From Bradyrhizobium sp. NAS80.1 (GTDB taxonomy: Bacteria > Pseudomonadota > Alphaproteobacteria > Rhizobiales > Xanthobacteraceae): 35,151 nucleotides of DNA. Under the pieces are notes generated by a model that made no database searches, was not told the origin of the DNA, and saw only the letters and a program-made list of their open reading frames with translations. The stretch lies in contig NZ_LGHL01000164.1 in assembly GCF_001908205.1 (NCBI RefSeq), positions 1 through 35,151 on the forward strand. The letters run 5' to 3'. The translations under genes and the position numbers were made by a program. Of this stretch, positions 9,311-18,196 are shown in pieces; the stretch's first letter is position 1; every line of letters starts with the position of its first letter.

Positions 9311-9436
9311 CGATCGCTTTCTCGTCGGCAACCGTGTTTGCCCTGGCGCTTCTGACTACGGGAATCCTAGACCTCATCGGAAATCGGGTGGCGCTACCCG
9401 TTGGCTAGGACTAGGTCGGCCGCCGAGGTGAGACGC

Positions 9437-10348
9437 ATGCCCCCGAACGACAACCGGATCGATGCGCGAGACTGGTCGTTGCTTGCCGTGCTCTCGGTTC
9501 TCTGGGGCGGGTCGTTCTTCTTCAACGGTGCGGCGCTGCGGGAGTTGCCGCCGCTGACGCTGGTATTCCTGCGCGTCGCGCTTGGCGCTGCCATCCTCCT
9601 GCCGCTCCTGCGCATGCAGGGGATCAGCTTTCCCAAAGGTGTTGCCGGCTGGCGGGCATTCTTCGTCATTGGCCTGCTGAACAACGTCATTCCATTCTCG
9701 CTGATCGTGATCGGGCAGACCTTCATCCCTAGCGGGCTGGCGTCGATCCTCAATGCAACGACACCGCTGTTCGCGGTGATCGTGATGGCGGCGGCGGGCG
9801 AAGAGGCCTTGCAGATGCGCCGGGTGGCCGGGGTGGCTATGGGGCTTCTCGGCGTGATCGTTCTGCGCGGATGGGGCATCGAAACACGGACAGGGCAGGG
9901 GTTCGGCATTCTGCTCTGCCTCGGCGGCGCCCTCAGCTACGGCTTCGCCGCCTTGGCGGCGCGACGCTTGCTGAAGGACGCAGCCCCTCTGGGGACAGCG
10001 ACCTTTCAGTTGATGGCATCGACGGTGATGATGGCGATTGTCGCCGGCGCGGTGGAGCAGCCATGGCGCCTGCCGATGCCGGGCCTGACGACCTGGCTGG
10101 CGGTGCTTGGCCTCGCCGGCTTGTCAACGGCGCTGGCCTACATCGTCTTCTTTCAGATCCTGCGGCGTTCGGGCGCAACCAATGTCATGCTGGTGACGCT
10201 GCTTATTCCCGTCACCGCAATTCTTCTGGGATGGCTGGTGCTGGGTGAGCCGATCTCCGCCCGTGAGATCGCGGGCGCGATCGTCATTGGCAGTGCGCTG
10301 CTTGTGATTGACGGGCGCGTGCTGAGGTTGCCGCGCCGCGTCATCTAA
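9437..10348 (+). CDS. DMT superfamily transporter (EamA domains)
   Basis: Inner-membrane protein of about 303 aa with the pattern of two tandem EamA repeats, about ten hydrophobic helices. The first repeat begins with the typical LSVLWGGSFFFNGAALRELP. The second, from about residue 150, ends in VLGEPISAREIAGAIVIGSALL, the usual closing motif. Such proteins export or exchange amino acids, nucleosides or other small metabolites; the substrate is unknown. ATG 9437 is chosen because GAGGTGAG at 9425-9432 is well spaced before it; an upstream TTG at 9401 is in frame but lacks a ribosome site. It is preceded by 126 bases without a gene, so it probably has its own promoter. No regulator is adjacent. 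Confidence 0.88.
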   Translation: MPPNDNRIDARDWSLLAVLSVLWGGSFFFNGAALRELPPLTLVFLRVALGAAILLPLLRMQGISFPKGVAGWRAFFVIGLLNNVIPFSLIVIGQTFIPSGLASILNATTPLFAVIVMAAAGEEALQMRRVAGVAMGLLGVIVLRGWGIETRTGQGFGILLCLGGALSYGFAALAARRLLKDAAPLGTATFQLMASTVMMAIVAGAVEQPWRLPMPGLTTWLAVLGLAGLSTALAYIVFFQILRRSGATNVMLVTLLIPVTAILLGWLVLGEPISAREIAGAIVIGSALLVIDGRVLRLPRRVI

Positions 10349-10460
10349 CTTGCCGGTTCCTCCCGCCGTTTCGCTCCGCGGAAAAATGGAGGCGCTTGCC
10401 AGCCGCACGCCGCCTTGCGACACTCGCTTCAAAACAAGACTACAAAACATAGGGGAGAGA

Positions 10461-11699
10461 ATGATGCCGGGTCGTCGCGTAAGCCTTGCTACCCTCGCCA
10501 TGCTTGCTGCCGGAGTGCTCGTCACGACACCGGCGCTGGCGCAGAAGAAATACGATCCCGGCGCCACCGACACCGAAATCAAGATCGGCAACATCATGCC
10601 CTATAGCGGGCCGGCGTCGTCCTATGGCGTGATCGGCAAGACCGAGGCCGCCTATTTCAAGATGATCAACGACCAGGGCGGCATCAACGGGCGCAAGATC
10701 AACTTCATCAGTTACGACGACGCCTATTCGCCGCCGAAGGCGATCGAGCAGGCGCGCAGGCTCGTCGAGAGCGATGAAGTCCTCTTGATCTTCCAGGCAC
10801 TCGGCACGCCCTCGAACTCCGCGATCATGAAGTACATGAACGCCAAGAAAGTGCCGCAACTCTTCGTCGCTTCCGGCGGCACCAAGTTCGGTGATCCCAG
10901 GAATTTCCCGTGGACCATGGGATTCCAGCCCAACTATCAGAGCGAGGGACGCATCTACGCAAAGTACATCCGCGATCATTTCCCCAACAGCAAGATCGCG
11001 GTGTTCTGGCAGAACGACGACGCCGGCAAGGACCAGTTCAAGGGCCTGAAGGATGGGCTCGGCGACAAGGCCAGCATGATCATTGCCGACAAATCCTACG
11101 AGGTCAGCGATCCCTCGATCGACTCGCAGATCGTCGCCTTGCACGATTCCGGCGCCGATATCTTCTTCTCATGGGCCGCACCAAAAGGATCGGCGCAGGC
11201 GATCCGCAAAGTCGGCGAGCTCGGCTGGAAGCCGAAGTTCTTCCTCGCCAATACAGCTACGTCGATTGCCTCGGTGCTGAAGCCTGCCGGGCTCGAATAC
11301 TCCAAAGACATCATCTCGACGGCGTATCTGAAGGACCCGACCGATCCGACCTGGGACAAGGATCCGGCGGTGATCGCATGGCGCGCGTTCATGGACAAAT
11401 ATTACCCCGAAGGCGACAAGGCGAATGCCAACAATCTCTACGGTTACGTCCAGGCAGAGGCGATGGCGCAGGTGCTAAAGCAGTGCGGCGACAATCTCAC
11501 GCGCGAGAACGTCATGAAGCAAGCCGCCGGCCTCAAAAACTTTCACACCGACCTGATGTTGCCCGGCATCATGGTCAACACCTCGCCCGATGACTATTTC
11601 CCGATCGAGCAGATGCAATTGATGCGCTTCAACGGGCAGGCCTGGGAACTGTTTGGCGACGTCATCACCGGCGAGGTCGGCCACGAGCGCAGCCAGTAG
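10461..11699 (+). CDS. ABC transporter substrate-binding protein, branched-chain amino acid (LivK) type
   Basis: Periplasmic type-I binding protein (Peripla_BP_6 family) of 412 aa. The signal peptide runs to a likely cleavage after residue 27 (TPALA|QKKYDPG). The mature start TDTEIKIGNIMPYSGPASSYG and the phrases INDQGGINGRKINFISYDDAYSPPKAIEQ are characteristic of LivK-like receptors. AGGGGAGAG at 10451-10459 sits directly before ATG 10461, so the longer frame back to TTG 10350 is rejected. It is an orphan: no permease or ATPase gene lies near, so it must use a transporter encoded elsewhere. The ligand could be an amino acid, urea, an amide or an aromatic acid; this class is heavily amplified in Bradyrhizobium. 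A large palindrome begins two bases after the stop codon. Confidence 0.88.
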   Translation: MMPGRRVSLATLAMLAAGVLVTTPALAQKKYDPGATDTEIKIGNIMPYSGPASSYGVIGKTEAAYFKMINDQGGINGRKINFISYDDAYSPPKAIEQARRLVESDEVLLIFQALGTPSNSAIMKYMNAKKVPQLFVASGGTKFGDPRNFPWTMGFQPNYQSEGRIYAKYIRDHFPNSKIAVFWQNDDAGKDQFKGLKDGLGDKASMIIADKSYEVSDPSIDSQIVALHDSGADIFFSWAAPKGSAQAIRKVGELGWKPKFFLANTATSIASVLKPAGLEYSKDIISTAYLKDPTDPTWDKDPAVIAWRAFMDKYYPEGDKANANNLYGYVQAEAMAQVLKQCGDNLTRENVMKQAAGLKNFHTDLMLPGIMVNTSPDDYFPIEQMQLMRFNGQAWELFGDVITGEVGHERSQ

Positions 11700-11700
11700 T

Positions 11701-11765
11701 CACGACGTGCCGGCGTTGTCGCGCTGCGCCTTGGCGCGTAGCGCCATCCCGCCGGCTACGTCGTG
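11701..11765. terminator. 65-bp nested palindrome between convergent genes (probable bidirectional terminator)
   Basis: The outer arms are CACGACGT and ACGTCGTG (11701-11708 and 11758-11765). They continue after a short mismatch as CCGGCG and CGCCGG (11710-11715, 11750-11755). The interior folds again as GCGCTGCGCC against GGCGCGTAGCGC. It fills the space between the binding-protein stop (11699) and the convergent M23 peptidase stop (11791). No T-run follows on either side, so if it terminates transcription it does so by strong structure alone. It could also be one copy of a dispersed palindromic repeat. Confidence 0.55.
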
Positions 11766-11790
11766 TCCGCTGAAAGACGCAGCGCGGGGC

Positions 11791-13164
11791 TTAGCCCGCA
11801 CTCAGGCGCACGCCAGCGCGCAAGAATTTCTGCGGATCGACCGCTTCGCCGTCGATGCGGGTTTCGTAGTGCAGATGCGGGCCGGTGGAACGTCCGGTCG
11901 AACCGACGAGACCGACCACCTGGCCGATCTTCACGATCTCGCCGACCTTGACGTTGATTTCTGAGAGATGGCCGTAGCGGGTCGAGAGTCCGTTGCCATG
12001 GTCGACTTCGATCATGCGGCCGTAGCCGCCGGACCAGCCTGCGGAGACCACCTTGCCGTTGGCGGTGACGCGCACGGGATCGCCGGTCGCGGCGCGGAAG
12101 TCGAGCCCGGTGTGCATCGCGGGGCGACCGAGGAACGGATCGCTGCGCACGCCGAAGCCGGAAGTGAATTCGACCTCGCCGATGACGGGCTTGCGATAGG
12201 GCACCAGCGCCAGCGTACGGTTGAGCCGGTCCATCTCGGCGCGCGTGGTGTTGATGCGATAGAGCTGCTTCTCGAACGGCCCGGCATTGGCCGTGAGTTT
12301 CACCGGCACAAAGGGGCCGCCCATCGCGGAGCGCGGCACGGCGGCTTCGAGGCTGGCGAGATTGAGCCCGAGATCGCTGACGACGCCGCGCATCCGGCGC
12401 ATGCGCGAATCCATGCCTTCCTCGACGGCGCTGAGCGCGGCCATCTGGCGACGCTCGACCTGGTCGAGCGAGGTCGTGAGGCGAACCAGGACATTGTCGA
12501 AGCCCTGGTTCTTGGCGAATTGGTTGACCTGCGGGGCCGCGACGGTCGGCGCGCGCGACTCAAGCCGCGCTTCGCGGTCGGGTGGCGCCACGAAGATCAC
12601 GGTGTCGCTGATCGGCGAGGGCTTTGGCGATCCTTGCGTCGTACCCTGGTTCGCATCGCTGCGCTGCGGGGCCGATCGCGGGATCGATCCGGTCACGTCA
12701 GGCATGGCGCCGAGCGCCGTGGCCCGGGACTCCAGCGCCGTCTGGCGCTTCATGATCTGGTCGAGCTTCTGGTCGAACTGTTCCTGGTCGAGCAACTGGC
12801 GGCTGGTGGTGCGGTCAACCTTGGCACGGAGCTCGGCGATGCGGTCCTCATAAGCGTACTGCATCTCGGCCTGGCGGGCGATCAGCCGGGTCAGCACGTC
12901 GTCGCGGAAAGCGAAATAGGTCGCGGTCGCGGCCGACCAGAGCCCGAGGAGCACGACCGTGCCGACCACGATCCAGAACACCACGGGCCCGAAGCGGACC
13001 TGCTTGCCGGCGTGGACGATGGTGTAGGCGTCGTCGGTGGCGGGAAGGGGAATCGCAGCCGCTGCCGCTTGGGCGGCAGGACGACGATGATAGGGCCGCC
13101 CGTGGTCGTGAGGATGATGCTGGGGGTAGTGCGAGTATTGGGCAGAACTTTTCGACATCGGCAT
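11791..13164 (-). CDS. M23 family metallopeptidase with N-terminal membrane anchor and coiled coil
   Basis: Envelope protein of 457 aa. The order is a short cytoplasmic His/Pro-rich N-terminus, one membrane helix (about residues 58-85), a long helical region with coiled-coil character (about 85-145), a low-complexity linker, a second helical stretch and a C-terminal M23 (LytM-like) domain. The zinc motif is complete: HTGLDFR gives the HxxxD pair, and GPHLHYE gives the HxH pair. Such proteins hydrolyse peptide cross-links in peptidoglycan. Cutting cross-links lets new glycan strands be inserted during growth, so this enzyme would complement PBP1A and the amidase upstream. ATG 13164 is used; ATG 13158 (MSKSSAQY) is an equally possible start. 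It lies downstream of the peroxiredoxin gene on the same strand with about 105 bases between. The substrate bond is inferred from the family. Confidence 0.9.
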   Translation of the reverse strand: MPMSKSSAQYSHYPQHHPHDHGRPYHRRPAAQAAAAAIPLPATDDAYTIVHAGKQVRFGPVVFWIVVGTVVLLGLWSAATATYFAFRDDVLTRLIARQAEMQYAYEDRIAELRAKVDRTTSRQLLDQEQFDQKLDQIMKRQTALESRATALGAMPDVTGSIPRSAPQRSDANQGTTQGSPKPSPISDTVIFVAPPDREARLESRAPTVAAPQVNQFAKNQGFDNVLVRLTTSLDQVERRQMAALSAVEEGMDSRMRRMRGVVSDLGLNLASLEAAVPRSAMGGPFVPVKLTANAGPFEKQLYRINTTRAEMDRLNRTLALVPYRKPVIGEVEFTSGFGVRSDPFLGRPAMHTGLDFRAATGDPVRVTANGKVVSAGWSGGYGRMIEVDHGNGLSTRYGHLSEINVKVGEIVKIGQVVGLVGSTGRSTGPHLHYETRIDGEAVDPQKFLRAGVRLSAG

Positions 13165-13269
13165 TCCCGCGCCGGTCGGATGGGTTCCTTGCGGCTCAAT
13201 TGCCGCAGCAATCTGGGGTGATCATGGTTAATTTTCCGGAAATGGAACCGCTCGAATTCAACGGGCTGG

Positions 13270-13956
13270 TTAAAGACTTCTTGCCGTTTCCAGCACTGCG
13301 TCAGCATGACCGTCGACCCGGACATTGCGCCAGATCTTGACCACCTTGCCGTCGCTCCCGACCAGCACCGTGGTACGAAGAATTCCCAGGAAGCTCTTGC
13401 CATACATGGATTTTTCGCCCCAGGCGCCATACGCCTCGAGCATCTCGTGCTTCTCGTCCGAGACCAGCGGAATGCCGAGACCGTGCTTGTCGCGAAACTT
13501 CTCCTGGGCCTTTAACGGATCGGCCGAGATACCGAGCACGGCCGTGCCGGCTGCGGCGAAGGCATCCGCAAGGCGGGTGAAGTCGATGGCCTCCCTGGTG
13601 CAGCCGGGCGTATCGGCGCGGGGGTAGAAAAACAGGACGAGCTTTTGACCGGCATAGTCCGAGAGCGTAACTGCGCCGCCCCCATCGCGGGGCAGACGGA
13701 AGGCGGGGGCCTTCTGGCCTTCGCTCAAGGTCGCATTCGCTGCCGCAGCCGGGGCCAATTTGGGAGAATTTAACTGTTTCGATGCGGCCTTATGTGATCC
13801 TGCTTTTGCTATGGTCCCGGTTGATTTGCTCGCCGGTGTCCGCTGTGTTTTCGCGGATTTTGTTCGAGTCGATGCCCGCGTTTTCTGGGCCTTCTTTTTT
13901 GCGGTCGGACTGCCGGAGGGCGTTTTGGACGATTTCTTTCGGGATTTCTTGGACAT
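13270..13956 (-). CDS. bcp: Bcp/PrxQ-type peroxiredoxin with basic N-terminal extension
   Basis: Thiol peroxidase that reduces hydrogen peroxide and organic hydroperoxides. The AhpC/TSA-fold domain covers about residues 76-228: APAFRLPRDGGG, LVLFFYPRADTPGCTREAID with peroxidatic Cys119, and AYGAWGEKSMYGKSFLGI. Two features are unusual. The position of the resolving cysteine of E. coli Bcp (Cys50) is Ile124, and no other cysteine exists in the protein, so it is a one-Cys enzyme needing an external thiol. The first ~70 residues carry about 20 Lys/Arg and no acidic residue, rich in Ser/Thr/Ala/Pro like histone H1 tails. ATG 13956 has AAAGGAAGG directly upstream. The open frame continues far beyond this point only because it runs antisense through the AsmA-like gene. 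It is divergent from that gene. Confidence 0.92.
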   Translation of the reverse strand: MSKKSRKKSSKTPSGSPTAKKKAQKTRASTRTKSAKTQRTPASKSTGTIAKAGSHKAASKQLNSPKLAPAAAANATLSEGQKAPAFRLPRDGGGAVTLSDYAGQKLVLFFYPRADTPGCTREAIDFTRLADAFAAAGTAVLGISADPLKAQEKFRDKHGLGIPLVSDEKHEMLEAYGAWGEKSMYGKSFLGILRTTVLVGSDGKVVKIWRNVRVDGHADAVLETARSL

Positions 13957-14247
13957 ACGCCTTCCTTTCGTCGCTTTCGACGGGTCAACCAAAGCGGTAT
14001 TGCAGCTCTCGTCCGGTGTGCCGGAATCGGGCCCTCGGCTGGGCAAGTCTGACGACGCCGGAGTATGGTTACAAGGAATTCCACGCATCACCCCACTGGT
14101 CGTTGAACGCGCTCCCGGGGCGAAATGACGAACAGCAGGAATATTCGAGGTATGGCGGCAATGCCGGCGCAGGGAGCTACGCTTCCTGTGGACGGCTGCG
14201 GCCCCGGCGGCGCTCAATCCTACGACGGGCGCCTGTATCGAGAGGCA

Positions 14248-17200
14248 ATGGCAAGGAATACGTCGCCCCAGGACTACAACCGGGATTTCGATCGGCGCGG
14301 CGGTCAACAACAGCCGCAGGAATGGGACGATGCCGATTGGGATCCGGATCAGGAAGCGGCGGCGGGCCATCGTGCGCGCCGGCTGTTGTCGCGTTCCAAT
14401 TCGGGCTTCCATCGCTTCGGTGACGGGTTTGGGGCGATGCGCCGCTGGATGGGCGGCGGTCGCTGGCTGAAGCGGCTGGTGGTCGTCGTCGGTGCTCTCG
14501 TCGTCATCTTCGTCGGCTGTTTCAGCGTGCTGTGGTGGCGGCTCGGCGCCGGTCCCATCAATCTGGACATCGCAACGCCGTGGCTCGCTGCGGCGATCGA
14601 GGACAATATCGGCCACGGCAACACCGTGGAGGTCGGTGGCACCCAGATCGAGCGGGTCGGGCGCGTCCGTATCGCCGTGCGTATCCGGGACATCATCGTC
14701 CGCGACCGCGATCACGCCATCGTCGCCAGCGCGCCGAAAGCCGAGGTGAAGCTGTCGGGTGCGGGTCTGCTGATGGGGCACTTGCGCGCCGAAAGCCTCA
14801 ATCTCGTCGATGCCGAGCTGGCGATCCGCATTGCTCCTGACGGGACCGTCACGGTTTCGGCCGGCGACACCGCAAAGCCGCTGGCAACCGGCGTCGCTTC
14901 GAAGAAGGATGCCGGCCTGCCGCCGACATTCCCGCGCAATAGTGTCCCGCCGCCGCCATTCGCGACGGCGCCTGCGAGCCCGGACGCGTCCCAGGCCGCA
15001 CCCCAGGCGACTGCGCAGAGCGGAATTCTTCAGGGCCTCGACTGGCTCGACAGTCTGAGCATGACCGGCCTCGATGGCCAGAACCTCAACGAGATCGGTC
15101 TCAAGAACGGCAACCTGATCGTCGACGATCAGCAGCGCGGCGGCAAATGGACGTTCGAGAACATCACGCTCAGCCTGCGCCGGCCGAGCCGTGGCGGCGT
15201 TACGCTCAGCCTCGGCGAGGAGGGCGCGCGCCCGTGGATGCTGCGTGCCACGATCGGCCCCGCCGAGAACGGCGTGCGCTCGGTCGATATCCGTGCCGAC
15301 AAGGTCTCGACCTCCAACATCCTGCTGGCGATGCGGGTGAAGGATCTCACCTACACGGCCGACCTGCCGCTGACTGGCGAGCTCAAGGGCGAGCTCGGCC
15401 GCGACGGCGTACCGACATTCTTCCGCGGCAAGATCGTAGCCGGTGCGGGCAGCATCATCGACACCGATACGCCGGACTATCCGATGGCGATCGACTCGGC
15501 CGAGATCAATGTCGAGTGGGATTCCAACCGGCGCGTGCTGGTCGCGCCGTTCAAGGTTCTCTCGGGCGCCAACCGCGTGACGCTCCTGGCGCATCTTGAA
15601 CCGCCGAATGGCAACATCAATGACTGGCAGCTCGGCTTCAGCGGTGGATCGATTCTCCTCGGCGGTATCGACAACGAGCCGCCACTTGTCTTCAACCGTA
15701 TCGCAATCGGCTTCCGTTTCGACACCGACCACAAGCGCCTCCTGCTGACGCAGGCCGATATTTCCAACGGCGAGATCGGCGTCGCCGGCACCGGCGCCAT
15801 TGACTATTCGGGCGAGCCGCGCCTGACGCTGGGCTTTGCGGGAACGCCGATGTCGGCCTCCGCGCTGAAACGGATGTGGCCGACGCTCATCGTTCCGGAA
15901 GTGCGTCAATGGGTGATCGAGCGGATCGAGCGCGGCACGCTCCAGCGTATAGAGATCGGCGTCAATTCGCCGGTGAAGAACCTTCCGCGCAAGGGCCCGC
16001 CGATTCCCGACGACGGTCTCTCCGTCAATATCGTCGCGAGCGGCGTCGCGGTCCGCCCCGTGGACGGCATGCCGGCGGTGCATGATGCCGACCTCAAGGC
16101 GCGTGTGACCGGGCGCACCGCGACGGTGAACATCGGACAGGGCGTCGCCGACACGCCCGCCGGCCGCAAGATCACGATCTCCGACTTCACCTTTGAGGTG
16201 CCGGACATGGCGCCCAAGCCGTCGCCATCGCGGGCCAGGTTCCGTGTCGACGGGCCCGTTCCCGCTGCGGCCGAGATGCTCTCCAATGATCGCTTGAGCG
16301 ATCTGTCAACGAGCGTCATCGATCCCAACACCAGCAAGGGAACGTTCTCGGCGAACGTCCAGCTCAACATGCCGGTCAAGGGTGAGCTCACCAAGGCCGA
16401 CACCACTTACGCCTTCACCGCCGATCTCAACGGCTTTGCCGCCGACAAGCTTGTAATGAACCAGAAGCTGGAGGCCAACAACCTCAAGATCGCCGCCAAC
16501 AACCAGGGCTACCAGGTCAAGGGCGACGTCAAGATCAACGGGCAAGCGGCCTCGCTCGACTATCGTAAACCGGCCGAGGGCGATGCGGACGTCAAATTGC
16601 AGGCGACGCTGGACGATGCGAGCCGCGCGCGCCTCGGCTTCGACCTCGGTCCCGCCGTCAGCGGGTCACTGCCGATCAAGCTCTCTGGCAAGATCGCCGG
16701 CGGCCCGGACCAGACCACCAAGCTCGGCGTCGAGGCCGACCTGACCTCGGTCAAGCTCGACAACATCCTCCCTGGTTGGGTCAAGCTGCCGGGCAAGTCG
16801 GGCAAGGCCAGCTTCAAGGTGGTGCCGACTGCGCAATCGACGCGCCTTGAGGATATCGTCGTCGAGGGCGGCGGCGCCTCGATCAAGGGCACGGTGGAGG
16901 TCGATCCGAACGGCGACCTCATGAACGCGAACTTCCCGACCTACGCGCCGTCCGACGGCGACAAGGCTTCGCTGAAGGTCGAGCGCGGTCAGGACGGTGT
17001 GCTCAGGGGCACGATGCGCGGCGACGTGTTCGACGGACGCGGCTTCCTGAAGTCGGCGATCTCAGGCAATTCCAAGGACGACAAGAACAAGATGAAGAAC
17101 GTCGATTTCGACATCGACGTGAAATTCGGCGCCGTCGCCGGCTTCAACGGCGAGGCGATGCGCAGCGTCGACGCCAAGATGTCGAAACGCAATGGCGCCA

Positions 17201-17292
17201 TCAAGGCTTTCACCCTGAGCGGCAAGATTGGTCGCGACACGCCGGTGGCCGCCGATCTGCGTGGCGGCCGTGCCAGGGCAACCGCGAGGTGA
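14248..17292 (+). CDS. AsmA/YhdP-like envelope protein, N-terminal part before a frameshift
   Basis: Very large inner-membrane-anchored protein. A polar, Gln/Asp-rich cytoplasmic N-terminus (to about residue 70) is followed by one membrane helix (KRLVVVVGALVVIFVGCFSV) and about 900 residues of repeated beta-rich segments typical of AsmA-like (DUF3971 / AsmA_2) proteins. These form periplasmic bridges thought to move phospholipids to the outer membrane. ATG 14248 (MARNTSPQDYN) has GAGAGG upstream; ATG 14125 is an in-frame alternative adding 41 residues. The frame ends at TGA 17290-17292 in the middle of a conserved stretch, and homology continues in the -1 frame as GNREVIYLQTNDAGA. One missing base near 17263-17267 (GGCGGCCG where GGCCGGCCG would read through as DLRGRPCQGNREV) explains it. 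Either a sequencing error or a real mutation; repaired length would be about 1236 aa. Confidence 0.85.
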   Translation: MARNTSPQDYNRDFDRRGGQQQPQEWDDADWDPDQEAAAGHRARRLLSRSNSGFHRFGDGFGAMRRWMGGGRWLKRLVVVVGALVVIFVGCFSVLWWRLGAGPINLDIATPWLAAAIEDNIGHGNTVEVGGTQIERVGRVRIAVRIRDIIVRDRDHAIVASAPKAEVKLSGAGLLMGHLRAESLNLVDAELAIRIAPDGTVTVSAGDTAKPLATGVASKKDAGLPPTFPRNSVPPPPFATAPASPDASQAAPQATAQSGILQGLDWLDSLSMTGLDGQNLNEIGLKNGNLIVDDQQRGGKWTFENITLSLRRPSRGGVTLSLGEEGARPWMLRATIGPAENGVRSVDIRADKVSTSNILLAMRVKDLTYTADLPLTGELKGELGRDGVPTFFRGKIVAGAGSIIDTDTPDYPMAIDSAEINVEWDSNRRVLVAPFKVLSGANRVTLLAHLEPPNGNINDWQLGFSGGSILLGGIDNEPPLVFNRIAIGFRFDTDHKRLLLTQADISNGEIGVAGTGAIDYSGEPRLTLGFAGTPMSASALKRMWPTLIVPEVRQWVIERIERGTLQRIEIGVNSPVKNLPRKGPPIPDDGLSVNIVASGVAVRPVDGMPAVHDADLKARVTGRTATVNIGQGVADTPAGRKITISDFTFEVPDMAPKPSPSRARFRVDGPVPAAAEMLSNDRLSDLSTSVIDPNTSKGTFSANVQLNMPVKGELTKADTTYAFTADLNGFAADKLVMNQKLEANNLKIAANNQGYQVKGDVKINGQAASLDYRKPAEGDADVKLQATLDDASRARLGFDLGPAVSGSLPIKLSGKIAGGPDQTTKLGVEADLTSVKLDNILPGWVKLPGKSGKASFKVVPTAQSTRLEDIVVEGGGASIKGTVEVDPNGDLMNANFPTYAPSDGDKASLKVERGQDGVLRGTMRGDVFDGRGFLKSAISGNSKDDKNKMKNVDFDIDVKFGAVAGFNGEAMRSVDAKMSKRNGAIKAFTLSGKIGRDTPVAADLRGGRARATAR

Positions 17293-17957
17293 TCTACCTC
17301 CAGACCAACGATGCCGGCGCGCTGCTGCGCTTCACCGACACTTACACCAAGGCGGTCGGCGGCCAGATGGTGGTGGCGATGGAGCCGCCGACGTCCGAGC
17401 CGAACACGTCGCGCGAGGGCCTCATCAACGTGCGCGACTTCACAGTGAAGGGCGAGGCGCAGCTCGAGCGCGTCGCCGCTGGCGCGCCCAACGGGACCGG
17501 GAACGGCATCTCTTTCAGCGCATTGCGCGCCGAGTTTACCCGGCAGAACGGCGCACTCACGATCCGCGATGGTGTGGTCAAGGGCCCGATGATCGGCGCC
17601 ACGATCGAAGGCTCGATCGACTATCCCGGCAACCAGGTGTGCATGAGCGGCACCTTCGTGCCGATGTACGGGTTGAACAACATGTTCGGACAGATTCCGG
17701 TACTCGGGTTGTTCCTAGGTGGTGGCAATAACGAGGGACTGATCGGCGTGACCTACGAGGTCGTCGGCACACCGGCTGCGCCCGTGATGCGCGTCAATCC
17801 GATCTCGGCGATATTTCCCGGCGTGACTCGGAAGATCATGGAGTTCAACACCGGCAAGCAGAACTCGCCGTTTGATGAATTCCCGTCGCAGTCGAACGAC
17901 GGCTCGACCGGATCGTCGCGTCAACTATCGAACGGTTGCAGCCTCACGCGGCGATAG
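17289..17957 (+). CDS. AsmA/YhdP-like envelope protein, C-terminal part after the frameshift
   Basis: About 220 residues that form the C-terminus of the preceding gene, not a separate gene. The stretch GISFSALRAEFTRQNGALTI, then GPMIGATIEGSIDYPGNQVC and GLNNMFGQIPVLGLFLGG, is the recognisable closing region of DUF3971/YhdP-like proteins. There is no ribosome site or sensible start at GTG 17289, and the homologous frame is open upstream of it to at least 17265, where it overlaps the first part. The joined protein would end at 17957 after a polar Ser/Asn-rich tail. If the frameshift is real, the cell makes a product lacking this region and the gene is probably inactive or altered. Confidence 0.8.
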   Translation: MIYLQTNDAGALLRFTDTYTKAVGGQMVVAMEPPTSEPNTSREGLINVRDFTVKGEAQLERVAAGAPNGTGNGISFSALRAEFTRQNGALTIRDGVVKGPMIGATIEGSIDYPGNQVCMSGTFVPMYGLNNMFGQIPVLGLFLGGGNNEGLIGVTYEVVGTPAAPVMRVNPISAIFPGVTRKIMEFNTGKQNSPFDEFPSQSNDGSTGSSRQLSNGCSLTRR

Positions 17958-18107
17958 CGGCAGAGCTGAAGAGGTCACGCGGGACCGCCTTCACAGCCAA
18001 ATGCGCAACTGTGCAAGCGAACCGCCATGCGCCGGCGCGTGCCGGTCCGCATGCCCTCGAAAAATGATCTTAGACTTTGGTGATCATCGAGCTCGGCCGG
18101 ACCTGCA

Positions 18108-18194
18108 ATGAACCGATTCGTTCACCGCCTCATCATGTCCATGCTGCTCGTCGCGGCCCTCGTGCTCATCTGGAACGTGCTGGGCTCTCGCTGA
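18108..18194 (+). CDS. Possible 28-aa single-pass membrane peptide
   Basis: ATG 18108 to TGA 18194 encodes 28 residues: a short basic start (MNRFVHR), one strongly hydrophobic helix (LIMSMLLVAALVLIW) and a short tail (NVLGSR). The shape is that of small bacterial membrane peptides. A GC-rich hairpin begins three bases after the stop and is followed by TTGCTTT, which suggests a short independent transcript. The ribosome site is poor, and there is no family I can name. I rate it as possible rather than established. Confidence 0.4.
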   Translation: MNRFVHRLIMSMLLVAALVLIWNVLGSR

Positions 18195-18196
18195 GG

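Noticed and set aside
10350..10460. N-terminal extension of the LivK-type binding protein
   Set aside because: The extension starts with TTG, has no ribosome site, and would bury the signal peptide; ATG 10461 with AGGGGAGAG is clearly better.
14125..16083. Very long minus-strand frame extending upstream of the peroxiredoxin gene
   Set aside because: It is antisense to the AsmA-like gene, shows reverse-strand codon shadow composition, and the true peroxiredoxin start at 13956 has a strong ribosome site.
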